Numbered from the stretch's first letter, positions 1 to 10,807 are shown. The stretch: DNA of 64,000 nt from Euglena gracilis (GCA_039621445.1 CP154957.1:27264541-27328540); one strand, 5' to 3'. Numbers and translations are program-made. The notes: generated by a model from the letters alone, not told the origin.

Positions 1-256
1 TATTTGAATCTTAGCATCTGCTGTGAATTTTAAGCTCCTTGGTTCAGACTTTTCCCTGCAAAATTGTCCATCAGGGCCTAAATTTCATGGGTCAGACTGG
101 CCGGACATTTTTGTTGGCCCCTGCCGGGCAGGAAATGGGAGAACGGAGGACACATCTATAGGGCCCCCGGGGACATGAACATTTGACCCTGTCCAACAAT
201 TGTGTCTGTTGGCTGTAATATACCTGCTCAATGATATTTACCATGCCCCTCCCCCA
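1..256. other. unassigned repeat-like sequence
   Basis: No convincing reading frame or recognised repeat. A short ORF entering from position 200 only runs into the palindromic repeat that starts at 257. Confidence 0.4.
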
Positions 257-650
257 TTGAAACCGTGTATTGGGGCTCTGGCTTCACGCCCGAACCGGCG
301 TTCTGGACGCCGGTTCGGCGCAGAAATTTCTGCGCCGAACCGGTGTCCAGAACGCCGGTTCGGGCGGGAAAACGGCGTCCTGGAGACCGAAAATGAAAAG
401 TGCCAAAAAGTGTCCAAAATGGGTTGTAGACATGAGGCAATCATATCTGAGCACTTTTTGGGGGGTATTTGGCCAGAAATTGGGGTATTTTGTGCAACAA
501 TTTCCATTTGGCCAAATCTGGGGATTTTCTGAAATAGAATACCATGCAGCAGGGCTGAAATCTAAGGCCATCTAAAACCCTTGAGAAGGGTTATCGATCA
601 AGGGGCAACATGGCAGGTGAACAGTGGATTTTGGAATTTGCGAAAAGGGT
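257..650 (+). repeat. family A inverted-repeat element, truncated copy
   Basis: This stretch aligns by eye with 4015-4400. Both begin TTGAAACCGTGTATTGGGGC, pass through a CCGGTTCGG-type palindrome (about 290-380 here), and share a long run ending near GGCAACATGGCAGGTGAACA. The right terminal inverted repeat seen in the other copy (4954-4984) is not found in order here. Related palindromic ends recur at about 792-870, so this copy is probably broken by later insertions. Confidence 0.7.
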
Positions 651-877
651 CCAAAAAAAGTAATTCTGAAAAAACCCAAGGGGTCCAGCTAAAATTTCCT
701 AACCATAATTCTGAAAAACCCAGGGGAGGGTCCAACCAATTTTGAAAACACCCAGGGGGCCAAAATTTCCCAACTGTAATTAACATTTCCCAACAATTTT
801 GCCGCCCGAACCGGCGTTCTGGAACACGGCTTCACGCCCGAACCGGCGTTTTGGACACAGTTTTCGTATCAATAATA

Positions 878-1320
878 CTATGACCGTCTGATAGTTTTCC
901 CCGGTCGAAAGTTTCCCCCCCCCCACTTTTTTGGCCAAAAACAGAAAATGGCAACCCGTCTGAAAGTTTCCCCCCCAAAAAAATCGAGTCCCAGGAAAGC
1001 GTGGATCACTGCAAGGAGGGGAACATGAAGCCAAGGGGAGACCATTTTTAGCAGGGTCACTTGCGACGAGGGCGCAAATTGTTGAGTTGGACATGGAGCT
1101 GGGCTGCAAGCTCAGCATCCAAACGCTCAGCTATGGCATCAACAGCCTCGGCCGGAGCGTCGTCATGACGCTCAGTGTCCAGGCCATCATCTACATCAAG
1201 CTCGTCCCCCTCTCCCTCCCCAGCGGGTTGGTTAGATGACGGGAGGCCAAACCGGTCGAAAGTTTCCCCCCCCCTAGTTTTCGACTCCGTGGGGGGGGGA
1301 AAACTATCAGAAGGTTATAG
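878..1320 (-). mobile_element. TA-flanked TIR element, copy 1
   Basis: The ends are inverted copies of CTATRACCKTCTGATAGTTT and are flanked by TA (876-877 and 1321-1322). The copy is the reverse complement of 50809-51275. A subterminal sequence, GGTCGAAAGTTTCCCC, is also inverted. The inside encodes, on the minus strand, the same acidic C-terminal peptide as copy 2, ending in LRPRRK and a stop near 1057. This copy lacks about 29 bases present in copy 2. A TA target duplication suits Tc1/mariner-like or other TA-targeting elements; no transposase core remains. Confidence 0.7.
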
Positions 1321-2192
1321 TAGTGAATAGGGGTCTGGTCGCCTGCCCTATATTTTAGTATGTAGTATGTATGTAGTAACAGCATGATTGGGGGACTGTG
1401 CGCCTGCCCTGTATTTCGGGGCTTGGGGTGCCACGATTTTTGTTAAAAATTCGGAGTACCGCCTGCCCTGTATTTATGACCCTTATTCGGGCTGAATACG
1501 GGTGACCCCCCTAAAAAGCCGGGCTGGGCTGGGCTGAAATGCCAGGCCAGGTCGGGCCAGGCTGACGGGGCCGCCAACTGCCGCAAACATCTGCTACAAC
1601 ATGGCACCAATCACACGTAAAGAGTACACAAAGCCTGGTCATTTTAGAGGGGTCATTTCGATGGGTGGGCCACTGAGCTCTTATCTCTTTAGAGAAGAGT
1701 GAAGCTTGCCACCAGTTTTTATTTTCACTTCGTTTCAAACGAGCTTCTAGCTATGGACGGAGGTGCTTCGGAAACTCGGGATCCAGTCACTCATGACTGA
1801 AAAAAAAACTCCGGGAACAGGTCCAGGGTCACGGTGATACGATACTCCACGGTTTTCATTTCCTACCCAACAGGCTCCCGCCCAGAATAACAAAATCTTT
1901 GTGCGCAAGGGAAGGATGGCCCAACCTTGTCCCCAAACCCCATCCCCGACCCGGACCATAACCGTATCCCTAACCCTGACCCTAGCTCCGTGCGGAAAAT
2001 TAGTCATTCAATTTCTGGAGGTTGGGCGGACCATGGTTGGGCTGACCATTGGCCATGGCTTATCGACCTCTGAAGGTCGGGCAGACCAGGTCGGCCCGAC
2101 CCCCACTGTGTTGCAATACCCCCCCTCAACTGACAAGGAAAAGCAACTCGCAAAGTGTTCTGGACAAAAAGTGCGCGACAAAAGCGTTCTGG
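1321..2192. other. non-genic stretch with GC-rich short repeats
   Basis: Copies of CGCCTGCCCTGTATTT lie near 1341, 1400 and 1458, with more at 3967 (inverted) and 53720-53880. Around 1515-1575 there is a GGGCTGGGC/GGCCAGGC-rich tract. No coding sequence is recognised apart from the possible start of a cysteine-rich fragment near 2155. Confidence 0.4.
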
Positions 2193-2201
2193 AGTTCCGG
2201 G

Positions 2202-3148
2202 GGCTCTAGGCGGTAGACTGGGGGGGGGGGTCCTGGGTGGTCGGCCGACTAGTCGGCCGACCACTCAACTGGTCGGCCGACTAGCTGCCGACCAGTCGCC
2301 GACTAGCTGCCGGCAGCTAGTCGGCGAGAAAGCGGGGGGGGGGGGGGTCCTGGGTGGTCGGCCGACTAGTCGGCCGACCACCCACTCTAATGCAGTTACG
2401 GGCCAGTCTCGCCAACTTTTTATGAAGAAAATTGTATGCAAACTAGTCGGTGGCTAGTCGGTGGTCATAAAAATGGTCTGTGGCGGGTCCAAACCACCCC
2501 GAAATGGTCCGGATGGGTCCAAATAAGTGCCTTACACCAACAGGAACATGTGTTGGCATCATACTCGGGGGCTAAATCATTTTGTGGCTCACTTTGGCAT
2601 AGGCGGGGGGGGCTCCGCCCCCCCCCGCACCCCCCACCTCAAATAACAAAATCCCTTCTACGTTGGCAACATACTCCGGGGGTAAGTCGTTTTTGTGGCT
2701 CACTTTGGCATAGGCGGGGGGGGCTCCGCCCCCCCCCCCGCACCCCCCCTTAAATAACAAAATCCCTTCTACGTTGGCAACATACAACGGGGAAAGGTGT
2801 TCTTTTGCCAAAAGTGGCCCAAAATGGACATTTTGCACCAGTTTTTTGCATATTCACCCCCGATTGGGGGGTTCTGGAGCCAATTGGGTGGGTTTTGACT
2901 GGTGTTGAGGTGATTTGGACAAAAGTTTTTTTCACAGGGGGGGGGCTTAAAAGTCGGCGAGACTGGCCCGTAACTACATTAGAGTGGGTGGTCGGCCGAC
3001 TAGTCGGCCGACCACCCACTCTAATGTACCGACTAGCTACCGACTAGTCGGCCGACTAATCGGTAGCTAGTCGGAACATTAGAGTGGGTGGTCGGCCGAC
3101 TAGTCGGCCGACCACCCAGAACCCCCCCCCAGTCTACCGTCTGGCACT
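2202..3148. mobile_element. Mutator-like nonautonomous element, copy A
   Basis: The 947-bp element is flanked by the 9-bp direct repeat AGTTCCGGG (2193-2201 and 3149-3157). Its ends carry inverted CGGTAGACTGGGG followed by palindromes built on GGTCGGCCGACTAGTCGG, and the inversion continues through TTTTAAGCC-type sequence for roughly 200 bp. The interior has two units of the GC-hairpin minisatellite that is five-fold in copies B and C. Long inverted termini plus 9-bp duplications are characteristic of Mutator-like elements. No transposase is encoded. Confidence 0.8.
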
Positions 3149-3157
3149 AGTTCCGGG

Positions 3158-3318
3158 ACAAAAGTGCGGGACATCTCAAGTGGGGAAGGGTTGCTTTCAC
3201 TGCTGTGCCTCTGCCACTTTGTTCTGCAACGAGTGCAGTATAGCTCTTGAAAAGCAGAAGCATGTATCGTGTGCCTGCAGGCCGAATTGGGTAGTTGTTC
3301 GCTGCACGACCGCCTGTG
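3158..3318 (+). pseudogene. cysteine-rich zinc-ribbon-like fragment, split by copy A
   Basis: If copy A is removed, the frame ending at 2201 joins this one without a shift. The reading continues through a cluster of about ten cysteines, with CFHCC, LFCNEC and CAC motifs, before a foldback repeat begins. Spaced C-x2-C pairs like this occur at the C-terminus of piggyBac-type transposases, but I see no catalytic part, so the family is a guess. The clean join supports a coding origin. Confidence 0.35.
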
Positions 3319-3518
3319 AATTATGGGGTTATTTGAAGGAGTAGGGTTAGGTGCGCAAATGGCCAGGTTGCGCAACATGGCCATTTTGCGCATATGGCCA
3401 TGTAGCGCAACATGGCCATGTAGCGCAACATGGCCATTTGTGCACCTAACCCTGCTCCTTCAATAACCCCAGAAAACCCGACTTGTAAAAATTTCACCGG
3501 CGGTCGTGCAGCGAACAA
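3295..3518. repeat. foldback element with nested inverted arms
   Basis: Outer arms 3295-3320 and 3492-3518 (GTTCGCTGCACGACCG and its complement) and inner arms about 3325-3363 and 3432-3470 (GAAGGAGTAGGGTTAGGTGC and a near complement) face each other. The loop repeats GGCCATGTAGCGCAACAT. No target duplication could be fixed. Confidence 0.7.
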
Positions 3519-3616
3519 GTACCCCGAGTTGCAGTATTTCTCGTTCAGCTCTCGGACAGGCAAAAAAATTCCTCCACAAAAAAGAGGGGTCCAGAATGAA
3601 GAGGCTCACAACCATA

Positions 3617-4014
3617 CAGGCAGCCGTTTAAATGCTAGGGCAGTAAATTCGTTTTGACATCTAAATCGCTGGTCATTAAATCGGATTTAATCCCACGAGG
3701 TTCGACCCCTCGGCGGATTTAATCCCCGCGAGGTTTAACTACTTAGGAATTGCGCAATGAACAAGCTCCTAATTTCCCTCCCGGGTTGGTGCCAAGGTGT
3801 CTGCCGTAGTTGACTGTTTCTCCTTTCAGAGAAATCCCGCGAGGAACACGTGGGGTCAACTGTGGAACGTGCTGAGACAGTGGCATAGAACAAGTATGAA
3901 TTTGATCCTCTCCTGTGCATTTTCCCTCCAACTTTCAGAAGAAGTGCTTGCGTGATGCATCCCCGACAAAATACAGGGCAGGCGATCGGACCCCTAATTC
4001 GCTATTGAAACCGT
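3617..4014 (+). mobile_element. left part of a gene-capturing TIR element
   Basis: The left end CAGGCAGCCGTTTAAATGC resembles the left end of the EF-1alpha-carrying element at 53931. Both continue into a TTAAATC..TTTAATCCC..GAGG subterminal block. Inside are two exon-like pieces with good acceptors (TTCTCCTTTCAG ending near 3829 and CCAACTTTCAG near 3938). The encoded peptide was not recognised. The right end is missing; family A begins at 4015. Confidence 0.45.
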
Positions 4015-4984
4015 GTATTGGGGCTCTGGCTTCATGCCAGGACCGGCGTTCAGGATACCGGTTCGGCGCAGAATTTTCTGCGCCGAACCGGCGTCCAGAA
4101 GGCCGGTTTGGGCGGGAAGCCGGTGTTTGGGGGACCCAAAATAAAAAGTGAAAAAAAGTGTCCAAAATGGTTTGTAGACATGTGCAAATCATAGCCGCGC
4201 AGTTTTTGGGGGGTATTTAGCCAGAAATTGTGGCATTTTGTGCAACAATTTCCATTTGGCCAAATCTGGGGAATTTCTGAAATAGAATACCATGCAGCAT
4301 GGCTGAAATCTAAGGCCATCTGCAAAAAGCCCTTGCGAAGAGCTTCGATCAAGGGGCAACATGGCAGGTGAACAAATGGAAACAAATGGAATTTGGAATT
4401 TGCGAAAAGGGTCGGAACATGCGATTGCCGATTTTCAGGGCGCTCAACATGGCAGGAGAACAGTGGAATTTGGAATTTGCGAAAAGGGTCGGAACATGCG
4501 ATTGCCGATTTTCAGGGCGCTCAACATGGCAGGAGAATAGTGGAATTTGGAATTTGCGAAAAGGGTCGGAACATGCGATCGGCGATTTTCAGGGCGCTGT
4601 GCAGCGTGGCTGAGTTCTGAGGGTACCAAGCGAAAAATTTTGCGGAGAGCTTTCAATTGATATGCTGTATGGCACCTGAGGTGTGGGATTTCACAAAATA
4701 AGATGTCAAATTTTGGAATGCACGATCGCTGAAAATAAGTGCTGTATGCATTATGGCTGAATCCTGTGGCAATCTGTCAAAAGCCCTTGCGAAGAGCTTT
4801 CGATTGATGGGTAACATGGCATCAGAGCGAAAACTTCAATCAGCCGATAGACATGGTCATGTGCCCAAAGGAGGTCAAAAATGCTCAAAAATGTTCAAAA
4901 AGTGGGGATTTAGGGCGAAATTAGCCGTGATTCCTTGAACGCCGGTTCGGGCGTGAAGCCAGAGCCCCTAATCCATGGTTTCAA
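4015..4984 (+). mobile_element. family A inverted-repeat element, full copy
   Basis: Termini 4015-4044 and 4954-4984 are about 30-bp inverted repeats (TTGAAACC..GGGGCTCTGGCTTCA) with two or three differences. CCGGTTCGG-type palindromes lie just inside the left end. The interior is noncoding and holds a 77-bp tandem repeat. The flanks gave no clear target duplication. It is the fuller relative of 257-650. Confidence 0.7.
4388..4600 (+). repeat. 77-bp tandem repeat, about 2.8 copies
   Basis: Units start at 4388, 4465 and 4542 with GGAATTTGGAATTTGCG. The first two differ only slightly; the third diverges after TTTTCAGGGCGCT. Because 77 is not a multiple of three, the open frames across it carry no coding weight. 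Confidence 0.9.
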
Positions 4985-4985
4985 C

Positions 4986-5040
4986 AAACTGTGTTCAGAA
5001 CGCCGGTTCGGGCATGAAACCGGCGTTCTGAACACAGTTT
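4986..5040. repeat. 55-bp hairpin palindrome
   Basis: Perfect 23-bp arms (AAACTGTGTTCAGAACGCCG and complement) surround a 9-base loop. It abuts the right end of the family A element and is related to the broken palindrome at 800-866. Confidence 0.85.
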
Positions 5041-5307
5041 TTGTATCAATAGATATTTCGGGGGTGTCGCCCTTATTCGGGCTGAATAAGTGGGGACCGG
5101 AATCGCCTTCGGCACCCCCCCTTATTCAGTCTGAATAAGCGTGATACCCCCGAAATATGTATAATATACCTCCCCCCAGGAGGCCAAACCTTGGGGGAAA
5201 GGTACATGGGGGAGATACACAATGGGGGGGGGATGTTGTTGTTTGGCGGGACATGCATGCGGATGGCGGGGCGAGGGGCATTCCTCGTGGGAGCAGGTGC
5301 ATGCTGC

Positions 5308-6824
5308 GGCGCAAGGCGGTAGACTGGGGGGGGGGGGTAGTGGGTAGTCGGCCGACTAGTCGGCCGACTACCCAATTGGTCCACCGACTAGTCCTAGTCG
5401 GTAGCTAGTCGGCGAGACAGGGGGGGGGGGGGTAGTGGGTAGTCGGCCAACTAGTCGGCCGACTACCCACTCTAATGTACTAACGGGTCAAAACCGCCGA
5501 CTTTTAAGCCCCCCCCCCATGAACAAAATCCAATGGAAACTAGTCGGTGGCTAGTCGGCGGTCATAAAAATGGCCTGTGGCGGGCCCAAATCACCCGGAA
5601 ATGGTCCGGATGGGTCCAAATAAGTGTCTTACGCCTAAATAAACACCCCCAGATGGAAATCTTTGGTCAGTGGGGGGTCGGTGTGCCCTTGATGGGGGTC
5701 CGGAGGGGTAAAAAACCAATGATGAAACAGGGATTACATTAAAATCCTTTAGAAATGCAAACTGCAATCTGCGTTTTGCATCACGAGAGGCAGAAAACTC
5801 CCCCCTCCACCCCAATCCGAGACTCAAATAACAAAATCCCTTCTGTGTTGGCAACATACTCGGGGGCTAAGTCGTTTTTGTGGCTCACTTTGGCATAGGC
5901 GGGGGGGGCTCCGCCCCCACCGCACCCCCCCCCTCAAATAACAAAATCCCTTCTCTGTTGGCAACATACTCGGGGGCTAAGTCGTTTTTGTGGCTCACTT
6001 TGGCATAGGCGGGGGGGGCTCCGCCCCCCCCCGCACCCCCCCCCTCAAATAACAAAATCCCTTCTCTGTTGGCAACATACTCGGGGGCTAAGTCGTTTTT
6101 GTGGCTCACTTTGGCATAGGCGGGGGGGGCTCCGCCCCCCCCGCACCCCCCCCCTCAAATAACAAAATCCCTTCTCTGTTGGCAACATACTCAGGGGCTA
6201 AGTCGTTTTTGTGGCTCACTTTGGCATAGGCGGGGGGGGCTCCGCCCCCCCCCCCGCACCCCCCCCTCAAATAACAAAATCCCTTCTGTGTTTGCAACAT
6301 ACTCGGGGGCTAAGTCGTTTTTGTGGCTCACTTTGGCATAGGCGGGGGGGGCTCCGCCCCCCCCGCACCCCCCCCCCCTCAAATAACAAAATCCCTTCTA
6401 TGTTGGCAATAGACTTGGAGGGATAAGACCCTTTTTTTGTGCAAATTTTGACTTATATTGAAAATTCATGGGGAGAGGTGTACTTTTGTCAAAAGTGGCC
6501 CAAAATGGACATTTTCCCCCAATTTTTTTGCATATTCACCCCCGATTGGGGGGTTCTGGAGCCATTTGGGTGGGTTTTGACCGGTGTTGAGGTGATTTAG
6601 ACAAATTTTTTTTCCCAGGGGGGGGGCTTAAAAGTCGGCGGTTTTGACCCGTTAGTACATTAGAGTGGGTAGTCGGCCGACTAGTCGGCCGACTACCCAC
6701 TACCCCCCCGCCGACTAGCTACCGACCAATTAGTCGGCCGACTAGTCGGTGGACCAATTGGGTAGTCGGCCGACTAGTCGGCCGACTACCCACTACCCCC
6801 CCCCCCAGTCTACCGTTTGGCACC
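5308..6824. mobile_element. Mutator-like nonautonomous element, copy B
   Basis: The 1517-bp element is flanked by the 9-bp direct repeat GCATGCTGC (5299-5307 and 6825-6833). Terminal inverted repeats are about 210 bp (5308-5520 and 6612-6824). They start GGYGC-A--CGGTAGACTGGGG and contain GTAGTCGGCCGACTAGTCGG palindromes and a TTTTAAGCC/GGCTTAAAA block. The interior holds five minisatellite units. It is nearly identical to copy C (1516 bp), implying recent amplification. No transposase is present, so an autonomous relative must act in trans. Confidence 0.85.
5823..6410. repeat. about 111-bp GC-hairpin minisatellite, five units
   Basis: Units begin CTCAAATAACAAAATCCCTT at 5823, 5933, 6044, 6154, 6266 and (partial) 6378. 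Each carries a hairpin of GGCGGGGGGG / CCGCCCCCC. Unit length close to 37 codons keeps some minus-strand frames open, which gives repetitive glycine/proline ORFs that are not genes. Confidence 0.9.
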
Positions 6825-6906
6825 GCATGCTGCTCCCCCCCATTGTGTACCTCCCCCCAGGAGGTTCATAATGAGGGGGTACATAATGGGGGGGGTGCAT
6901 GGTACG

Positions 6907-8071
6907 ACCGCCAACGGCCGGATGACCGGCAACAAATTCCTCGAGTACTGCAAGCAGTTTCTGAATCTGAAGACCAAGACCGTCATTGTGGTTGATGTAT
7001 TCTCTGACCATCAGTGTGAGCAAAATTTAACATGTTTTCCTGAAGGTTTCCCTGCCCTCATCGGCCAACTGCTTCGTGCCTGGTGGCTCACCGCGGTATC
7101 TGAGGTCAGGGCTGGATAGAGGTAGTGGGATAGAGGTAGAGATAGAGGTAGAGATAGAGGTAGAGGTGGAGGTAGAGATCACCTCTACCTCTACCATCCC
7201 TCTATGTCTAAGAAAATTTCTCATGGGTCAAAACTTGTTTCATTTCAACGATTTGAAAGCCCTCCTTTGACATGATCGAATTGGTGCTCACATCAGGGAT
7301 GTAGGCGTGCCTTTTTTTTGGTCCAGTGAAGCAATTGCTAAACACTCCAAGTGGTCAAAGCCATGACATTAAAGTCTGGCAAAAGGCATGAGACTAAGCC
7401 TAGATTAGATTAAGATTCAGATTAGATGAGATTAAGCCGGTCAAAACAAATTCCACCCTTCCTACAACCCACAATAGTATTTTCTCGAGTGTGTTTTGTT
7501 GCTTTGTTTTATTATTTTGGAAATACAATCTTTTGGTTTTGTTGGGTGGGTGGCAGTTGGGTGGGAAATGAAACAGAAAAACACATGTAGTCAGATCTTG
7601 CCACACACGGGGACCCGGACCCAGGGCTGGATTGAAGTGGAGAGAAGTTCTCAAAATTCAACCTCACTTCAACCTCAATCTAACTTTTTCCAACTTCAAT
7701 CCAAATCCCGCCCCACCGGAAGATGAGTATTTGATGTGTTCTCCATGTGTGTTGCCCTTGAATGAACCATTTGAGTGCCCCAAATGACAAACCTGGCAAA
7801 CCTAAATGGAAGCACTAAAATCCAACCCCATTGTAAAATGCAAGGGAGGATGAAAGCAGTGTAAACTTTGCAACGGCTTCCTTGTTATCACATATGAATC
7901 ACTCAGTGGGTCAGCGGACGGTCAATGCAGGTTCCAAAAGGAACGAGCCTCGGAGCATTCTTCCTCCGAGGACGTTGGCACACTAAGGTCCACAAATGTA
8001 GGCCTCTTTCGACATCCTCCGGACTCACCATGAGGACACCCAGGTGTTTTTTCCGCAACGTTGTTACAAGT
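6907..8071. other. non-genic stretch with simple repeats
   Basis: At 7117-7192 a degenerate GGTAGA/GATAGA hexamer run is followed by its complement (ACCTCTACCTCTACC). Around 7623-7690 and 8936-9030 are CTTCAACCTCACTTCAACC-type microrepeats with an inverted GGGCTGGATTGAAGT / ACTTCAATCCAGCCC pair that may be the ends of an element. The plus frame at 6904-7110 looks mildly protein-like, but nothing is recognised. Confidence 0.4.
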
Positions 8072-8499
8072 TCACCAGAATTTGACAGATTTTACAAATT
8101 TTGACGAGTTTTGGCCATTTTTCGGAGGATTTTGAGGACTTAGAAAGATTTGGCATCTTGGTCCATTTTTTCCAACATGAACGAATTTGGCCCATTGGGG
8201 AAGATTTCCAATTGTTTGGATGACCACGCCCAAAAAAGACCATTTCCGTATGCACACATTGTGAAAAGAGGCCTTGCCAAGGTCTTGGACATAATGATAA
8301 GTTGGCTTTTCCCTCAATGCCAGAGGGATGAGGAGTGGATCCCCAAACTCCAAAAGATTGAACTTAACAAACAAAGCAGACTGGACCACACGATCTTTGA
8401 TCCAGGGCCCTTTATTATGGATGGTGGGTAGGTAGTACAGTTGACTTTGTTTTTGGGACCCCCCCTCCCCCCCGGTTTGGTTGACTTCGATGGTCAACC

Positions 8500-8978
8500 G
8501 GGGGGGGGGGGTCTAGGACCCCCCCCCCTCCCCCCTGGTACCTGAGAGTTTGAGAGTCAAAAACAGGGTTTGGAAGAACATTTGACAAAAAGGAAAACAA
8601 CTCAAGAATCCTGACCCTGCTCTCCGTCCCACTTTTGGCATAGTTGGGTACATCCGAGTCTTTTGGGGTGGTTTGCTTCATTTTGATAAATGCTTCATCA
8701 GGAGCCATTCCGCCTTCCTCCAAGACTTTTAGCCCTTCATCAAACCATGCTTGATAACATAATTTGCACCTCACCCGCAACGGAGCACCATATGCCTCAA
8801 AGTAACGTGCTAGATCCATATTCCTCTTTCCTTGGTGGCCCTTGGCAAAACAAATCCGTTTCGGTGGATTGGCAGTGCCATCAGCCATTTCTAAGGAAGG
8901 AACAAAGTCATTTAGGTCATAAAAATGCAAGTGTTTCCCGGGTTGAAGTTGGGAGAAGTTTTGAAACTTCAACCTCAC
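8500..8978 (-). pseudogene. unrecognised coding-like fragment
   Basis: A minus-strand frame reads as ordinary mixed-composition protein from about 8978 to 8540. It contains a C-x2-C pair (RCKLCYQAW) followed by an acidic helix-like segment, then runs into a G-tract. It could be an exon of a host gene or of a transposase. No splice sites or partner domains settle this, and the antisense strand farther down (8150-8431) is also open. Confidence 0.25.
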
Positions 8979-9131
8979 TTCAACCTCAACCTCAATCCTC
9001 CTCTTCTCTTGAAAACTTCAATCCAGCCCTGCCGGACCTTGTTCACTTTGAGAACTGGATTGCACAGGGGGGGGTCCCAATTTGATGACCGAAAAGTGAC
9101 CAAAATCGGCCCAAAATCGACCACTTTCAGG

Positions 9132-9345
9132 GGGAGCACACAGCTTGCCGACGGCTTGCTGACGCCGTGATGGAAGCCGGGTCATTTTGTTAAGCTAATT
9201 TTGGGCTCACTTTCATGGTAACACCAATGGGGGCGTTTGGCCGGACAAACCTAGCCGGCTGGCCGGACCAACCTAGCCGGCTGGCAGACCAACCTAGCCA
9301 GCCAACATGCCTACCCCCTAGCTGTCCGTCCAGATGAAAGCCACT
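9132..9345. repeat. single end of the GGAGCACAC family plus CCGGCTGG satellite
   Basis: 9132-9185 matches the outer end of the elements at 49216-50040 and 60818-61793 (GAGCACAC, GCCGACGGC, GGAAGCCGGGTCA). It then gives way to short CCTAGCCGGCTGGCCGGAC repeats at about 9237-9305, like those at 14570-15020. Confidence 0.6.
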
Positions 9346-10149
9346 TTCGCTAGCCGCCCAGCTATCCAGACCAAACAATACGTACGCCGCACGCAGTCAT
9401 GGCTGGAGCAGGAAAAAAAAATGCGTGTGGATGGGAATAAGTTCGCCCGTGCCAAAGTTTGCTCGCACAAGGTCACCGTGCTGAATGTTCGGACTGAAGT
9501 GCGGCCCGCCTGTTGGCCTTTTCCCGTGGGTGCTCTGGACAAAAAAGAAACCTCGGCCCCCCTCAAAAAACTGGTCCCCACGTGTGGCACCAAAACTGGT
9601 TCCCACCTGTGGCACTGAAAGTGCTTCCCAAATGGGGCAGTCTCAAAGAATTCTTTAAGAACTATAACCAAGACGTGGGTCCCAAAATGCCCCAAGGTCT
9701 GGCCCAAGATAGCACCAAACTGGGGGGGGGGGGCTCAACAGAATGTTTTCAGAACAAGCGCTACAACAAAGCCTTTTGCAAATGCCCTTGGCAAAAAAAC
9801 AATCAAACAACCTTGTTGAACTGCAAAGGCAGAAAGCAAAGGTGAACATTGCAACAAAGAAGAGAGCACAGTTTACAACAACAGGGTCCTGTGTTTTTCT
9901 GTAAAACACCAAAGGACCCTGACAAAAACAGTTTAAAATCCTTCACATCATTACTCTTCGTCTCTTCTTGGTTCATCTTCTGCTTCTTCACACTTCAATC
10001 TGTGAGTCAAGGATGACAGACGAAAAACAAAAAAAGATGACAGCCAATGTGGCAGGGTTGGAATTTAAACACCTCGGAGGAGTTAAATACAAAAAAACTG
10101 TATTAAACCAGATTCAAACAGTTTCCAACCTTTATCCTTTTTCAGCACA
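9346..10149. other. upstream region of the hAT gene
   Basis: No coding sequence recognised. Several ORFs up to 130 codons overlap on both strands with biased composition. The stretch just before 10150 (about 9950-10148) is the likely leader of the hAT transposase gene. Confidence 0.35.
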
Positions 10150-10741
10150 ATGCCTGGTGGAAGACCGGCACATGGTGTTTGGCATTACTTCGTGAAACAT
10201 CAACTGTGTGATGGGCGCACTCGTGCTACTTGTGGGGGGTGCGACGCAGAGATGGTCCCCCTGGTCCAGCAGATGTGGAACCATGCACAACGGTGCAGGG
10301 GACTGATACGTACTGGGCTTACAGAAGAAGTATCGTCGTCTTCGTCTTCTGTGGAAGATACCGTGCTGGAGATTGCAGAGCCCCCAAGGAAACGGCCGAA
10401 GCAGGCGTTGTTGCCGCCGGTTGTGACCGACAAGGAGACAAAGCAGGCCTTGGACGAACAGTTGTGCCGGTTCGTGGTGGCTGCCAACTTGCCGTTCAGC
10501 TGTGTGAACCACCCAGAATTCCGCCGTTTGATGGAGATGTGTAGGCCGAGTTATAGGCCGGCAGAACGCCGTTCCTTGAGTAGTGAGCTGATGGACCGCA
10601 TTTTTATCAAACAATTCAATGTTTTGAACTCCCGGCTGAAAGGGAAGTTTGCAACCCTGCAGATGGATGGATGGACGAGCCCTTCAAATGACCCAACTTT
10701 GGTGACAAGCACTCTATATCAAGAACTGCGTCTTAAACGCA
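10150..10741 (+). pseudogene. hAT transposase, N-terminal part
   Basis: The frame starts with an ATG at 10150 and opens with a BED-type zinc finger: an aromatic W-H-Y-F region, C-G-G-C, then H and C about 17-22 residues on (residues about 11-49). After a serine/acidic linker comes the typical hAT block around residues 100-150 (F-V-V-A-A-N-L-P-F then R-P-S-Y-R-P). Next is DGWTS (about residue 174), which holds the first Asp of the hAT DDE triad. The frame is cut at 10723 by an 84-bp palindrome and then by the TTAA element. The continuation lies at 11895. The gene is dead through insertions. Confidence 0.75.
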
Positions 10742-10807
10742 GACTCTGACCTGAGTCTGCGTTTCGAAACGCAGACTCAGGTCAGAGTCTGCGTTTAAGA
10801 CGCAGTT
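10724..10807. repeat. 84-bp perfect palindrome
   Basis: Two 42-base arms meet at 10765/10766 with no loop (centre GTTTCGAAAC). Every base pairs. An imperfect copy in opposite orientation sits beside the second TTAA element at about 48718-48803. In both places the palindrome lies 2-3 bases outside the TTAA, followed outward by TTCTTGATATA, so it appears to travel with the element. Confidence 0.9.

Larger units (their letters stand above)
5160..6906. repeat. G-tract TIR repeat (family D), split by a Mutator-like insertion
   Basis: Left part 5160-5298 and right part 6834-6906 are together homologous to the intact 215-bp copy at 53488-53702: ACCTCCCCCCAGGAGG, GTACATGGGGG, TTCCTCGTGGGAGCAGGTGC, then CCCCATTGTGTACCTCCCCC and TACATAATGGGGG. 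The intact copy acts as an empty-site control showing exactly where copy B inserted. Confidence 0.7.

Noticed and set aside
1950-1990. Telomere-like CCCTAA units
   Set aside because: Only a CCTAACCCTGACCCTAG stretch without a regular array.
4388-4600. CRISPR-like array
   Set aside because: Unit is a contiguous 77-bp tandem with no distinct spacers; eukaryotic setting.
5885-6382. Repetitive glycine/proline ORFs on the minus strand of the Mutator-like copies
   Set aside because: They exist because the minisatellite unit is about 37 codons; they lack normal composition and vary with homopolymer length.
7117-7192. Regulatory GA-box cluster
   Set aside because: A simple hexamer run with its complement; no gene nearby to support a promoter role.
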